Shown piece by piece: positions 24,490 through 36,400 of a stretch of DNA of 64,000 bases. A program made the translations under genes and the position numbers. The stretch covers positions 2,790,001 to 2,854,000 of the forward strand of contig JAYJMM010000123.1 of NCBI GenBank assembly GCA_037349105.1. Direction: 5' to 3'. This stretch comes from Limnomonas spitsbergensis. Lineage: Eukaryota > Chlorophyta > Chlorophyceae > Chlamydomonadales. Numbering within the stretch: the first letter of the stretch is position 1; each line of letters opens with the position of its first letter. Below the pieces are notes generated by a model. That model worked only from the letters and a program-made list of their open reading frames with translations, did not search any database and was not told the origin of the DNA.

Positions 24490-24960
24490 GGGCAGCATAC
24501 AAGGTGACAGCCTGTGAACCCTGTTGTTCCTTATCTACCTCGAGCCACTGATCCGATGGCTCCATGTTGGAGCCAGGGGATACATGTTTGGATGTATAGA
24601 CGACCCCCAAACCTTCTTGGAACACTCGCTAAGTAGTGCCGCTTTCGCAAACGACCTGTCCATACTGGTAGATAAACTGTCAGACCTCAAACTGCAAGCA
24701 GATAAGTCACCCTCTACTCAGACTGGGCTCAGATGAAAGTGAACGCAGGGAAAACCCTGGTATCTGGGGTCCTCTACTAGAACATTCGCACTGGCCAATA
24801 TGAAAATAGGGACTCGCTGGTTCAAGTACAGAGACAACTAGAAAACCAGAGAGCTGGCCAACAAGGGCAGTGGGCACAGCACCTCCTCCCCATGGACCCC
24901 TTCCGTTACCTTGGCGGCCGAGCCTTTTTGAGCAGGGCCCAGAGGTGTAATGTCTATTGT
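24490..24960 (+). pseudogene. Decayed non-LTR retrotransposon reverse-transcriptase fragment
   Basis: The frame at 24524-24736 reads FLIYLEPLIRWL, then AFANDLSIL and LKLQADK. After a frame change near 24715 a second frame reads YSDWAQMKVNAGKTLVSG, a stop, and later DPFRYLGG near 24895. This order is the palm of a LINE-type reverse transcriptase: a catalytic box normally FADDL, a QADK/W-K-N-KT segment and a P-F-YLG segment. The first catalytic Asp is replaced by Asn, and there are at least one frameshift and one stop, so it is dead. Only about 150 codons remain; no endonuclease or poly-A tail is seen. Confidence 0.7.
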
Positions 24961-25689
24961 TAACTATTGATAAATTGATTTACAAACAGTGAAAGTCGAA
25001 GACGAAACAGTGGAAATTTCACAGGACGCACGGGGCTAGTCAAGCTATGGGCAGAGGCCCTCGAATGGGCAGAGCACACACAACATAACAAGAGACACTA
25101 ACATGTGAAGGACATCCGAGAGGAGAAAGAGCCCCCTCGGTCCCCACTATAAGACTACTGAAAAATCCGTACAGCGGTGCAAAACCGAAACCAAAGATGG
25201 GGAGAAACAAGGCTGGACGCCCTAAAACCCCATTACACCAACACTCCCCCGCGGCCAGGACAGTTGGGAAAATCAGGAAAGAAAACCGTGATCAATGCCC
25301 CCCCCCATCAGATACCAGATACGTTAGCTTATGGTCCTGTTTCCGGCAAGGCAAGTCATTTGTTAGCTTTAAGGAACATATACGGGCGCATTCCTTAGAA
25401 GTCCGTCACTCTTCCTCGCCCAACGCGCCCCTCCGGACCCTGAAACCCTCTAACGCGTTAGAATCTAACGCTGTCCCTTACAACACTCACGTAAATTGTA
25501 TTGTATGAGCCGTTAGAAAAATATTGAGAGGTATAAATTAAGTTGAGCACACAAAAAAAAATTGGCTCCCAGCAAGAAGGGCCCCTCATGCTCCCTCTGC
25601 TAACAAATACTGTTGGAATTAATTAAAAAATTAATCAACTGATTTGGCCGCTTGTTGGTCTTGTGCCTTTCCTGTCTCTGCTCACCTTT
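24961..25689. other. Intergenic, possibly further retrotransposon debris
   Basis: Overlapping open frames at 25177-25508 carry no recognised motif. A cluster of CTAACGCGTTAGAATCTAACG near 25450 is a partial inverted repeat. AT-rich AATTAATTAAAAAATTAATCAA lies at 25618-25639. Confidence 0.35.
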
Positions 25690-26460
25690 TCTCAGCTGCC
25701 CACGAGGGCCCCCTGCGCACCCAGGCTGTTTTTGTGACTGTGTGACAGCGTCTCAGGCTTTCTAGGGTTATTTTGGCGCAAAAGACTAGATTGCTTTGCC
25801 CAAACCAAGTATTGATAACCAGTACAAGTAGATGTTTTGAACTTCGGACATGTTCCCGCGATGTCACAGCAGCAGAAACAGCGCTGTTTGACACAGAAGG
25901 CAGTTACATGATGACACGAGCGTCATGTGCACAGCTACGAATGGCACAGGACTTCGGACCTGCTCCAGCGCTGTCACGGGCTGTGCACATGTTAATGGAG
26001 AAGCAACTGCACAGGTAAGCAGCGAGACGGCAAGCAGTGTATGACAGATGCAGCAAGACATGAAGACTTCAAGCAATGCACGGCGGCTGCTACAAAAAGC
26101 AGAACGTGCTGCGCAAAGTAGTGCGATGGGCGGACACGGGCAGTCCAGTGGTTCGTACAATGGAAACCCCTCAGCGCTGTCGCAAAGGTGTACGCAGTTC
26201 AATGGAGGAGTTCAATGTAAGCAACATCAGCCAAGCTGACGAACAAATACCTTGTCTCTTGTGACTAAAGTCATGCATGTGATGGCCCATGTGGCCATGC
26301 TGCAATGATGGGCCTCCTTGCAAGAAAGCCAAACATCATACCGCGATTTTTTTCCACCAACAAGAAGGCAGCAAGCACAGCTTCTTTTCATTGACAGGTG
26401 TACCAGGGCAGTCTTGGGTGGGAGACTCCGACCATTGTGCATGACGTGGTAGGCATTGAC
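25690..26460 (+). repeat. Dispersed repeat family, copy B
   Basis: Diverged copy of 16140-17000. Shared blocks in the same order include CTTCGGACATG-TCCCGCG near 25842, AGCAGCGAGACGGCAAGCAGTG near 26018, AAGCAGAACGTG near 26097, and GTCATGCATGTGATGG through GCAATGATGGGCC, CTTGCA and CAACAAGAAGGCAG near 26271-26370. The divergence and indels show the copies are old. No intact reading frame. Confidence 0.6.
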
Positions 26461-27414
26461 AGGCATTGTTAAGGCCTAGTTTGTTGCTTTTCTTTTCTCT
26501 CTTGCTTCCTTGTTGAGAGGGGTGGGGATACTTCGGGTTGCCTTTTCCTTCTGGGGGGGTCTTTCTCCTTCGTGTTTTTCTCCTTTTTTTCTTTTCCCCT
26601 GAAGTTCCTTTTCTTTTCTCCCAACGGGACAGTTGGGCGCCCACGCGGCCGTGCCTTTTTTGCAGGGCCCAGAGGTGTCATGCCATTGACCTGAAATCAC
26701 ATATCCCAGCAGCGTCCCTTGCTGATGCACACACAGGCATAGTGAGCGCAATAGCGCATCAGTAGACATGCGTTGCAGTAAACAAAATAGCAGGCATGGT
26801 CGTCTGCATACCGGGTTGGCACAAATTTAGCGAGCAGCTACTAATGCAATTAAACGTGCAGGTGCACCCAGACTTTTTTTATGTCACCCGGGGTGCACCT
26901 ATCAATCCTCAAAAGTACGGACAAACGGTCAACTCGGCAGGGCCCGAGTGCCAGCCCTTTCACGTGCATTTCGTATTTTCATTATCCCTGTTCCTTTTTC
27001 CCATTTCGCACCTGAATCCTTTGCCTACCTGCTGGGGTACGCACCACCGGTACGCACGGTACTTTGGGTGTTAGGCGATCCGAACGATTCTCACTAATTC
27101 TAATTGGGTCGGGAACAGTGGTCGTGAAACGAGTCTCTCGGGTGCCGACGCAGGAGCGTAAGACGATATAAGTAAGTAGGCCCCTGTATTTAGACCTTTC
27201 AGATGGGTGCATGAAAGGTGCCGGTGAGTGTGTGCTGTGAGGCGAAGTGCCGAAGGCCTTCTTGGTTACCCGCTGCTTGCAGAGCTGCTGTCTCTGAGCA
27301 AGGGGTGGCAGCAGGGGGCTGGCAGTGTAACTCAGGTATTAAACCGAAATACCGTTTGGGCCATCACTTAAGGCCGGCCTTCGAGGCAAGGACCTAAGCA
27401 ACGGCCATTCGGAA
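26461..27414. other. Intergenic; second reverse-transcriptase-family scrap near 26640
   Basis: A T/C-rich polypyrimidine stretch spans 26480-26630. At 26645-26690 the phrase GCGGCC-TGCCTTTTT-GCAGGGCCCAGAGGTGT matches the 3' end of the reverse-transcriptase fragment at 24914-24950 and can be read RAQRC in both, so it is likely debris of the same retroelement family. The remainder up to the TATA box shows a CACCGGTACGCACGGTAC duplication near 27045 and no gene. Confidence 0.4.
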
Positions 27415-27426
27415 TATAAATAAAAG
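27415..27426 (+). promoter_or_regulatory. Probable TATA box of the p25-alpha gene
   Basis: TATAAATAAAAG lies 74 bp before the proposed ATG at 27489, consistent with a transcription start near 27445 and a leader of about 45 nt. Inferred from sequence and position only. Confidence 0.45.
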
Positions 27427-27488
27427 AGGGATGCTGATTCCGCCATCGCTTTAGTTCGAAAGCTAGGTCCTGTGTTCTTCACCCCGAC

Positions 27489-30400
27489 ATGTCAGAGCCA
27501 CCGAACGTTGCCCATGTGGCCTTGGTTCAGAATGTCATCCGAGGGGAAAGAGCCACGAAAAGGCAATCCTCCTCCGGCGGCCATGAGGTGTTAATTCAAA
27601 ACATCCCTTTGTGTTGCAGTTAGCGATGGTGTAAGTTTGGCCAAAACTGATGTATAATCCGTTGCGCAGGCTCGCGAGGTAGTCACTTCCATTTTCCACG
27701 CTGGCTTAGGCCCACAGCCAAGCCAGGGATTTTTAGGGGGTGAGATTTATCCTAGCGTTTCTCATCTGGCTCTAGGGGGCGTGCAGGAGAGGGCAGCCAT
27801 CGTCTTTCGCTCCTACGACAAGGAAAACAGGAACCATCTAGACTATGAGTCCATGATGGCGGCCCTGGCGGAGATGGGCGTGCTGAATGGACTTACCTCG
27901 AAGAAGCTTAGTGAGTCGTGGTATGCAGGCAGTACCACCAGTGACTACCAGTTCATAGTACAATTTCCCCCCTGACGGCAGCTTTACCTTACCACCCACT
28001 TGGCATGCATGCATGCATGTTGTACGTAGCCTCATCATTCATGTGGCTTCAACTAGGCTTTCGTATGCACCTCACCCAGCAAGGTTCCATGCAAATCACA
28101 AGCTTAGCCTCTTGCTCAACCTGTAGCTCACCATGCATGCAGGTGAAATCATGGCGTTTGGCAGCGATTCATCCGCAAAAAACCGGGCCTTTACCTTCCA
28201 AGAATACAGCGGCTGCTATGAGCGGCTATCAAGCTATCAGGTGACTGGATGCCAGGGGTGGAATGCTGTGCTACTTTCACTCTTTTGCTGCGCATTATAT
28301 CTCGTTCGTGTGGCTGCCGCCTGCCGTGCAGTCAGCATGGGCCAATTGGGACTTGACTATCAGTGACCTATGGCCAGAGTCCCCCCACAGCAGGGTATGG
28401 TGTACGAGGCTGCCGGTACCCCCTCCTACTGACTCATACTTCCTATCCACAACCAGAACAAGGCAGCTCGTGCGGAGCGCATCAAGAACAGAGTGCAGAT
28501 GCCAGGGCCGCCCGAGGGGGCCGAGAAGAATGAGCTGATCAAGCGCACATTTGTCAACTACTGCAAGTACACAGTGGGTCAGGGTCGGCTCAACTTTGAC
28601 GAGAACGACCCCAAGATGAGCTCGACACAGTTTGTGAAGCTGTGCCAGGACCTGGGCTTGGTGCAGCCAAACGGTGAGCAAGCGTCGAGGATAAAGAAGG
28701 AAACCGCGCACTGAAGGGGGGTAAGGGATAGGGAAACAGTGCAGCTTGGGCCGAGGCCGTGTTCATGCCGGTACCCAGTGAGGAGGCACACTTGTGTGTT
28801 GGCAGTCATGATGGTCAGGAGCATGGGCTGGAGTGGCACATGGACCAGGTGCTACACCATGCATTCATTAGTCCCTTCCATGCACGCTTTTATGTGCACG
28901 AGGATCTCACATGGCGTCACCTTGTGTCACTCAGAAGTAGGCAGACAGAGGCATGTAGAGGCAAAGTCGTACTCTACACCCTCGCCTGTGTGCCTGATGC
29001 CGCCTTTTCATGGTGAATGGGTGGCCCTAATGAATGGATGACCACAGCAAAAAGAAACAAGACATAATGAGGCTATCAAAGGCTGTAAACTGCTGTACAA
29101 AAGCCACAGCTTTCCTCACTGTGGACCCTGTTTGCTGCAGGACCCTTGAACGTGGTCACGATCGACATCATTTTCCATAAGTGCAAACCCATGGGCGGGC
29201 GCCGCTTCGCCCTCATGGAGTACATCAAGGCCCTGGCTGCGGCTATGAACGACTCCGGCATGGACGTCTTTGAGCGCGTTGGGGAGCTAGGGGCTAAGAT
29301 TCAGCTGTCGCACATCTTTGTGGCGGCGGAGGTGAGAGGTGTCACACCCACGCCGGCAACAGCTGTAATGGTGTCTGCTGCATTTTGAAGTGTCTGCAAG
29401 CATTGCTGCGTTTTGCCACTTGCAACATGCCACACACCCCATCAGCGGCTCCAGGCTGACGCCTGTCTGCTGCGTCATCCGCTCCGCTGCAGCCCATTGT
29501 CTTCCGGCAAGAGACACGTCCGGTGTACAAGCTCCCCGCGTCCTTGTTCCCCACCCCTGTGCCGCCGGGTGCTAAGGAAGCGGTGCATGAGGCCAGGCAG
29601 TCTCCCTCTCCAAGGCCTGTCAAATCACTACCTTGGGGTCTGGGTGACAACGACCTAGAGGTGAGAGGAGGGGGGGGCTTGTGCATGCTGGTGGCCACTC
29701 TGTGAATGTTGCAGTGGCATACCTTTATCTGTTCAGCTGCATCCAGCCGGTACTTTGATGCACCTTCCCCTTCATCGATCGACTCTGCTGATCCTCACTT
29801 GAGGTTGTTTCTTTAACTGTCCCACTGGTGCACCTACCTTTCTAGAGTCCCCAGGATCAGCCGTTATGGGTCACTACGTTGTTTGAGCGCATGAGCGACC
29901 TGGAGCAGCAGGTGGAAGCCGTAGAGGTGCCTTCCAAGGTCGAAGCACTGACGGTAAGTCAAACAAAGCAGTGGTTTATTCAGTCAGCAAAACCTGGCCA
30001 CCTTAAGGTGTCTGCTGAGCGGCCACCACGGGGACAATATGGACAACTCCTTGGACAGCCCGTGGCCGGTGACCCTAGCAACAGGGCTTCCTGTACCAAG
30101 TCTTGCCGGCCTTAGGCTGTGTTTTAGATTCAGTACAGGTGAATTGTGTTATGCCCTGCGGTAAACGCTGGAGCATGCCCTGGGAGCTCCCTCCGCTGTG
30201 CTTGCGTCCTTCATGTCCTGTAGAGCGACGGGCTAAAAAGCTTGTGGAACGCAGCAGCTTGGTTTGATACTCACCATAGGGGCACATGCTAGCAATCCAT
30301 GAAGACATATCCTGGCAAGGGATAAGAGCAGTTGCTGCCACAATGGGATGGCCTGACTCCCAGAGGCCAGGTCTCTGAGGCGTTCTTGACTTTGTCAGTC

Positions 30401-33400
30401 AACCTGGTGGTGAGTTTAATTTGCCGATCGGATATTTTATTCATATGGGCATGAGAAACCTCTCTGCTTTAAGTCTGAAAATAGTGACACTGGGTCGGGT
30501 TTGATTACATTACGCTGGGTGTACTATGCCCTTCAGTGCCTGCGTCTATGGCTCAGGCGAAGGGACTCCTCTCACCTGTCTAGCAACTGAAACCAAATGT
30601 TAGTATTCCTTTCTCTTGCAAACCAATCTTGAATCGCACTCCGGTCCGTAGCACCTCGAACGCCCCCCTCTGGTGTCCCCCTCTCTCTGAGTCACTACTG
30701 GTGTTGGTTGTGGATGTTTGCAGGCAGAGGATTTGGTCAGGGCAGGGCAGGGCGGTGAATCCCTTCAGGTTCTGGAGGCCCGAGTGAAGGGCTGTGAGGA
30801 CGCCGACCAGCTGCTGCAGGTGCGTTTGGCAGTGGGTGCAAACTGGCAGCTCATAATGCTGCTAGGGGCCAGCTGGCCAGACTATTGCCATGAGCATGTG
30901 GAGCAATTACTACAAAATGTGCTCTCCTGGATGTTGGGTTTCGGGCTTAAGTTAAGGCCTATCTGTAACCTAGGCTTGGGATTGTTGCGCTTGATGGGAT
31001 GCCTTCCGGCGTGGGGAGAATCCGGATGTAAGCAACTGGCTAGGCTCAAGTCATGCAGGAAATGCTCCCATGGAACTCTTCAGCCTTATGCACTCACCCT
31101 ACCTCTCAGACCCCTTTGGTTTGGCGCCGCTGCAGGTCGCAGTGGCGAGCATTAGCAAGCAGATGTCCAGAACTGCGGCTGAGGCTGTCAAAGCGGCACT
31201 TTTCGCCCAGCTGGGCCCACAGATGGTGAAAAAGATTGGGGAGACAGAGGCCGCTGCTGCTATCAAGGCGGTCGTGATCAGCCAGCTGGCACAGGAGCTG
31301 CCGAGGCTGATGGGAGAGGAGGAGGTGGCGGCGGCGATCAAGGCAGCTGTGGAGAAGGCCGTATCGAAAGTAGGAGGGGTTGGCATCAGCTCAGCGAGAG
31401 CAAGCTCTGATCAAAGCACATACTCGATAAGCAAGTTCAAGTCCAGGAATGAAGTCGCAATTTGTAGTCGCAATTATCTCGTTAATGCCTTACATATTTA
31501 GTCGAGGTTTTGCTGTTGTTTTGTGTATGAGTTTTCAGCCCGGAAAGTTATGTGAGCGTTGCATTCATTGGCTGGATGGATTTGATGGTGTGTTGAAAAC
31601 AGGATTCGGCAGAGCGGCTTGCAGCCCTGGAGGCTGAGGGGAACAGGGGAGCCGCTAACAGCGACTTGCTTAAGGTAGGCATGTGGCAGGGAACTAACAC
31701 TCTTCGGGAGTCATCCCCGTGCAGGTGTCCAGAGCTTATGCTCCAGAACGCCGCAGCCATGAACTGTGTATATCCCCTCAAAGGCTGCAGCATCGCACAG
31801 GCGCACAGCTGATGGGTTATATATCCTGAGCCATTGCATGGTGATTCTCTCATGGTGGTTGGCGTTTTTTTCATTCAGAGGGTGGTCGCCCTGGAGGGCC
31901 GGAGCGAAGCTGCGGAAAAAGAGGCCAAGGAGGCCAATGCTCGGGGGAAGGTTGTGTCAGAGCGTCTGGCTGTGCTAGAGGTGCTGAGAGCTGAGGCAGA
32001 CAAACGGTTTGACCAGCTGCAGGAAGTGGGCAGGTGCGCCTGGGGGGCGCTGGTTGCTGTCTCCCTGGCTATCATCTCCTCCCTCTAGGGACCTCGCCTC
32101 CTCCACCATTAATCCTTCAGCGTGACTCTTTTGTGTTGTGCAGCTCAGTGCAGAATAAGGATAATGGAGCTTCTGCGGCAACGGGGCAGGTGGGGTGCCG
32201 GGTCAATAGGGAGTCCTCGCTTTTCTGAGACGTAGATACTATAGAGCTGTCGTTGTGAAGCCTGGCATGCCATGGAATTTGCTTGCAGACGCGGCAGATT
32301 TTTAACCTGGCCAGGAGCCCACGATTTTACCCTTTGGTGGCTGCCCCATGGCCACTTACGGTCCAATTGGGGCACAACCTAGATCATCTATGACCGGTGG
32401 CCCAAGCAGCATGGCTGGCCGTGCGTGGGGTCTCTTGCCAAATACCTAGATGTGGCTGAAATATTGCTGGACTGCAGATAAGCACAATCCTGCACACTGC
32501 AACAATGGGCTAAATCAATGGGCTTGTTGGAATTCATATTTGCAGCAGCTTGAGGTGCTGGAGGCGAAATGCAGCGCAGTGGATAAGGTGGCGCAGCAAG
32601 CGACCGTGGCGGCCCAGCAGGCGACACTGGCGGTGCAGCAGGCAGTGTTGGGGCAGGCGGGGGGGCAGGGCCCTCGATCCAAAGCAGGGTCGGACGGCCG
32701 ATCCTTTGCCACCAGGAGGTGAGAGCACCCCTACAATATCATTGTTCACAGCTGCTGATCCTAAATATGATTCCATCAGAATAAAAGGCCGGTGGAAGCG
32801 AGCATGTGTGGGGTGGGGTTAGTACCTGTGTTGAAAGAGCCTGTAAGTTTGAAATGGACTGATTCTTTGGATCATGACAACAGTACTCCCTTTTGTCCAA
32901 CTTATGCCAACCGGTGTGGTAGGTGTGGTTGCCTGAGAGCATCGATTGCATGCAACTGAAAGCAGTGACTGATGAGAATGAAATCTAACTTGGAAGCAGG
33001 CATGGAAGCTCAGCCCCCCTCACTGGACGGATGGTCCCTGAACAAATGAGCATTGAAACGCTTTACAGATGTTCAATTGCATGAGATGGCTTCCCTGGTG
33101 CACTAATTGACTCAGGTGTTGCCCCAATTATTGCAGTGATGATTCAAAAGGACCTTGTCTTATCCCCGACAACAGTGCAGCATCATCCAATGTGCGTATG
33201 CCGTATTTCCTTCTGTTCACAGGGGGCTCATGCATGCTGTATATGCGTTTGTCTCTAGCATTACCTGTTTTGAATAGATGAACAGTTCAGTCGTGCAGTG
33301 TTGCATGTCAGGTTACATTTTATTATGTAACTCTTGAAAACAGAAGGGCATCCTACCCTGGGGCATGGGTAGGGATCACAGTCTTTCCGTTTGATACAAT

Positions 33401-36400
33401 GTGCTGTGACTAATTTGCTGGGTTTTTAACACTCACTGCCTTTCCCTGCAGGCGGGCTGGGATGAAGTGCTTGACCCGGCCGATCATGACTCGAGGATCC
33501 ACAGGTTGGAGGTGCTGCTCCTGTTGCTCAAGGTGTGGAATCGGGAGGTGGGGCATCCCGTCCAGGATCCAGCGGAGCTTCCCTTTCTCCTGATGACAGG
33601 CTCGGGGCTCAGAGACATGCAATGGGATGAAGACCAATCTTGATAATGTAGCTGTATCGACACCTTGTAGTTGAATGCAGTTGAATGTTATTGCTCCCCC
33701 AGCCTCAAATGTTGTGAAAATGAAAGCCTTTATAAACCTTGAGCCTGTCTAGACCTCTGATCTGCTGCTTTATTGGGCACACCCAAAACGCCTGTTTTGT
33801 CTAGGCAGACTGCGACGGCCTGAAGCAGGTTTTGGGCGGCGATCAAAGAAGCATTTCAGGTATCGGCGGCTCCTCGATGCTGCGGAGAGGCGCTGCGTCT
33901 AGCCCTGACAAGATGGACACACTGGAGCGCAAGCAGAGCATCGACACAACCTCCTTGGCTGCCTCGCTGGCCAAGCTGGCCTTGAGGTGTGAGGAAAGGA
34001 GCCCGCAAGGTCTTACCGTGTGGCTCACTCTGCTGCAGCAAAGAGGATGAAAAATACCTGTCAGCTGATAATCTTGCCAGGGGCATCGCAAAACGCTCAC
34101 CCTACATAAACCTGTGACCTCCAAGCCTGGCCAAGAGGCAAAAGTGACAGAAAATTACACGCAAAATATGAGCATAATACTGTTCAGGCGAATACTGGTA
34201 TGCTAGTACACACAAAAAAAGCAACCTCATACAGAGAAGTCACTTTGGGGGAGTTGCGAACAGTGGGGTCTTCTCATGGGGGCGCTCTAGGCACTGTCTA
34301 TTGCAAGTAGCCTCAGCTTAAAGTTGGCTACATCTGCCTGTGGCTGAAGGGGCTTTCTGTAATGGGCTAGGATTTTGGAATGGTGAATTTATGTGTGTTT
34401 CACTCCACGGACATGGTTGCAGATGCTGTCAGGAGTCCGCTAAGGGTGTGCCTTCCAGGTACCCTGCACACCCTGGGGCATACAGTTGACCCTGCCCCTC
34501 AACATTGCGCGCCCCACAGGCAAGACCTCGCTGAGCAGAAGACAGGCTCCAATGCCACAGCCGCCACATTAGCTGAGGCGCAGTTAAAGGCCAGACTGGC
34601 GGAACTGGAGGCAGTAGATAAGGTGTGTTGCATGTGGCAATGAAGCGGTTTAGGAGTGTGAGGAGCTCTGTTTCAGGCACGCTTCTGCTGACGATGGCCC
34701 TGCGTGATCATGGTCAGGGCATCGAACTGAGAATCACATCCATGCATGAGGTACTGGGGAGGCAAGCCCAGCGCCTGAAATTTGAGATGAACCAAAAGGT
34801 AAGAGCCTGACCCCCTGATCATGCGCAGTAAATTTTCCCTACAGTATTTATGACAGCTCTTTCCAAAACTCAATCCTTCCAAGCTGGACTAGTGGGTGAC
34901 AAAGGTTTAGAGCGACTGACGAATGACTCATCTGATACATTGTAGCTCCCATTATTCAGCGTGCTCTTTGTGTTCCTACAGGGTGGCAACGATATATCTG
35001 ACTCTGCCCTCGCGGACATGCTGCGCCGTCTGGGCCATATTGACAAGTCACAAAATGTATGCCGTTTTTTGTTATAAGTCGCTGTTACCATGCTTTTGAA
35101 TGCAGGTTGTGATATGCTGGTATTCACGCATTATGTACTTATCAACCTTAACTCTGAGCATCAAGCCCCTGCGTAGCAAGGACCTGGATAATCAGTCGTA
35201 TAAGAAATTATCCATAGCAGCCATAGAATTAACAAACCAATTACTTTGCATGGCCTGCATGCTACATGCTTCATGCGTGTGATGTTGTGCCATGCAGGAG
35301 CTAGAGGATGCAGTGCGGTCCCTTGTTGCCTCGTCCCAGTCGAGCGTGTCTCAGGGCCCCACTGCGGAGGAGGCCCGACTGCTGGTGCTGATACAGGTAT
35401 TGCGGGAGGGGCAAGGGCGGAGAATGTGGTGTTAGGTTTGATGGCTTCAGCAACCTAGGCCTGTCATATGGGGTGCCTAATGCAGGGTAGTGTGGAAGGA
35501 TGCTCCAATTATGGTAGACTGGCCGTGCCTGTGTTTGCTCGCCCTGCCCTCCCCATGCTGATGCGCTGATTAGTCTATCAAAGGTGATCTTAACAACTGC
35601 CCGGGCAGGGCTACAACACCGCCTACCTAACGCACATGTGCTCATAACCACTCCTGCTGCGGGTGTTGTTCAGTCTATGGAAGGTGATCTCCACAACCTC
35701 CAAAAGGACTACAATACAGCCATTATGTACATTAAGGTGGGTTCCAGTGGAAAATTGAGGCATCAGGCAAATCAGATTGGGTTGGGGCACCCGACCCGCG
35801 CGTCAGTCACGTTTTAGGTTATGAGGCGCACAAAAGAAGGACGACACTACGACAGGAGGTCCACTGGCTGTCTGCCTGAGCAATTCATGCAACTTGGTTT
35901 GCCCACCCCTGCTGTGACGCTGCACTGCCCACCCCGTGTACCGCCTTGGTCTGCAGGGGGACTTTGAACACATGCAAGGCCGCCTGGGTGCCCTTGAGTC
36001 AGGCCACGGGGCACACCTGAGCTCATACGCTCCATTATTGGAGCTCAGGGAGCTGGAGAACCACCTGATGTCCAGGATCAGGCTGCTGGTGGGTGCTGGC
36101 AGCAAATGTCCCCTGGCACCTACACACAGCCTCCTTTGAGTGTTCATGGGACTCAAGCTCAATCAACGACCCTGATTTCCCCCTTGATGTTGCCTCACAG
36201 ACGGACGACAACGAGAGCCAGCAGAAAGCAGTCAATGCCCTTATTGATGACCTGTCGACTCTAGCGTCCAAGGTACAGGGTCCACTGGCTGATCTCAAGC
36301 TTTGGAAGTGTGGTTGTTGTCATGTTCCACTCTGCTTTGAAATCTGAAGTATCCTTGCTAATATGTTCCACTCTGCTTTGAAATTCAAATGAAACCCAGC

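Noticed and set aside
26538..26769. Lys-rich minus-strand frames around 26.3-26.8 kb
   Set aside because: Produced by a T/C-rich low-complexity stretch; three overlapping frames are open at once.
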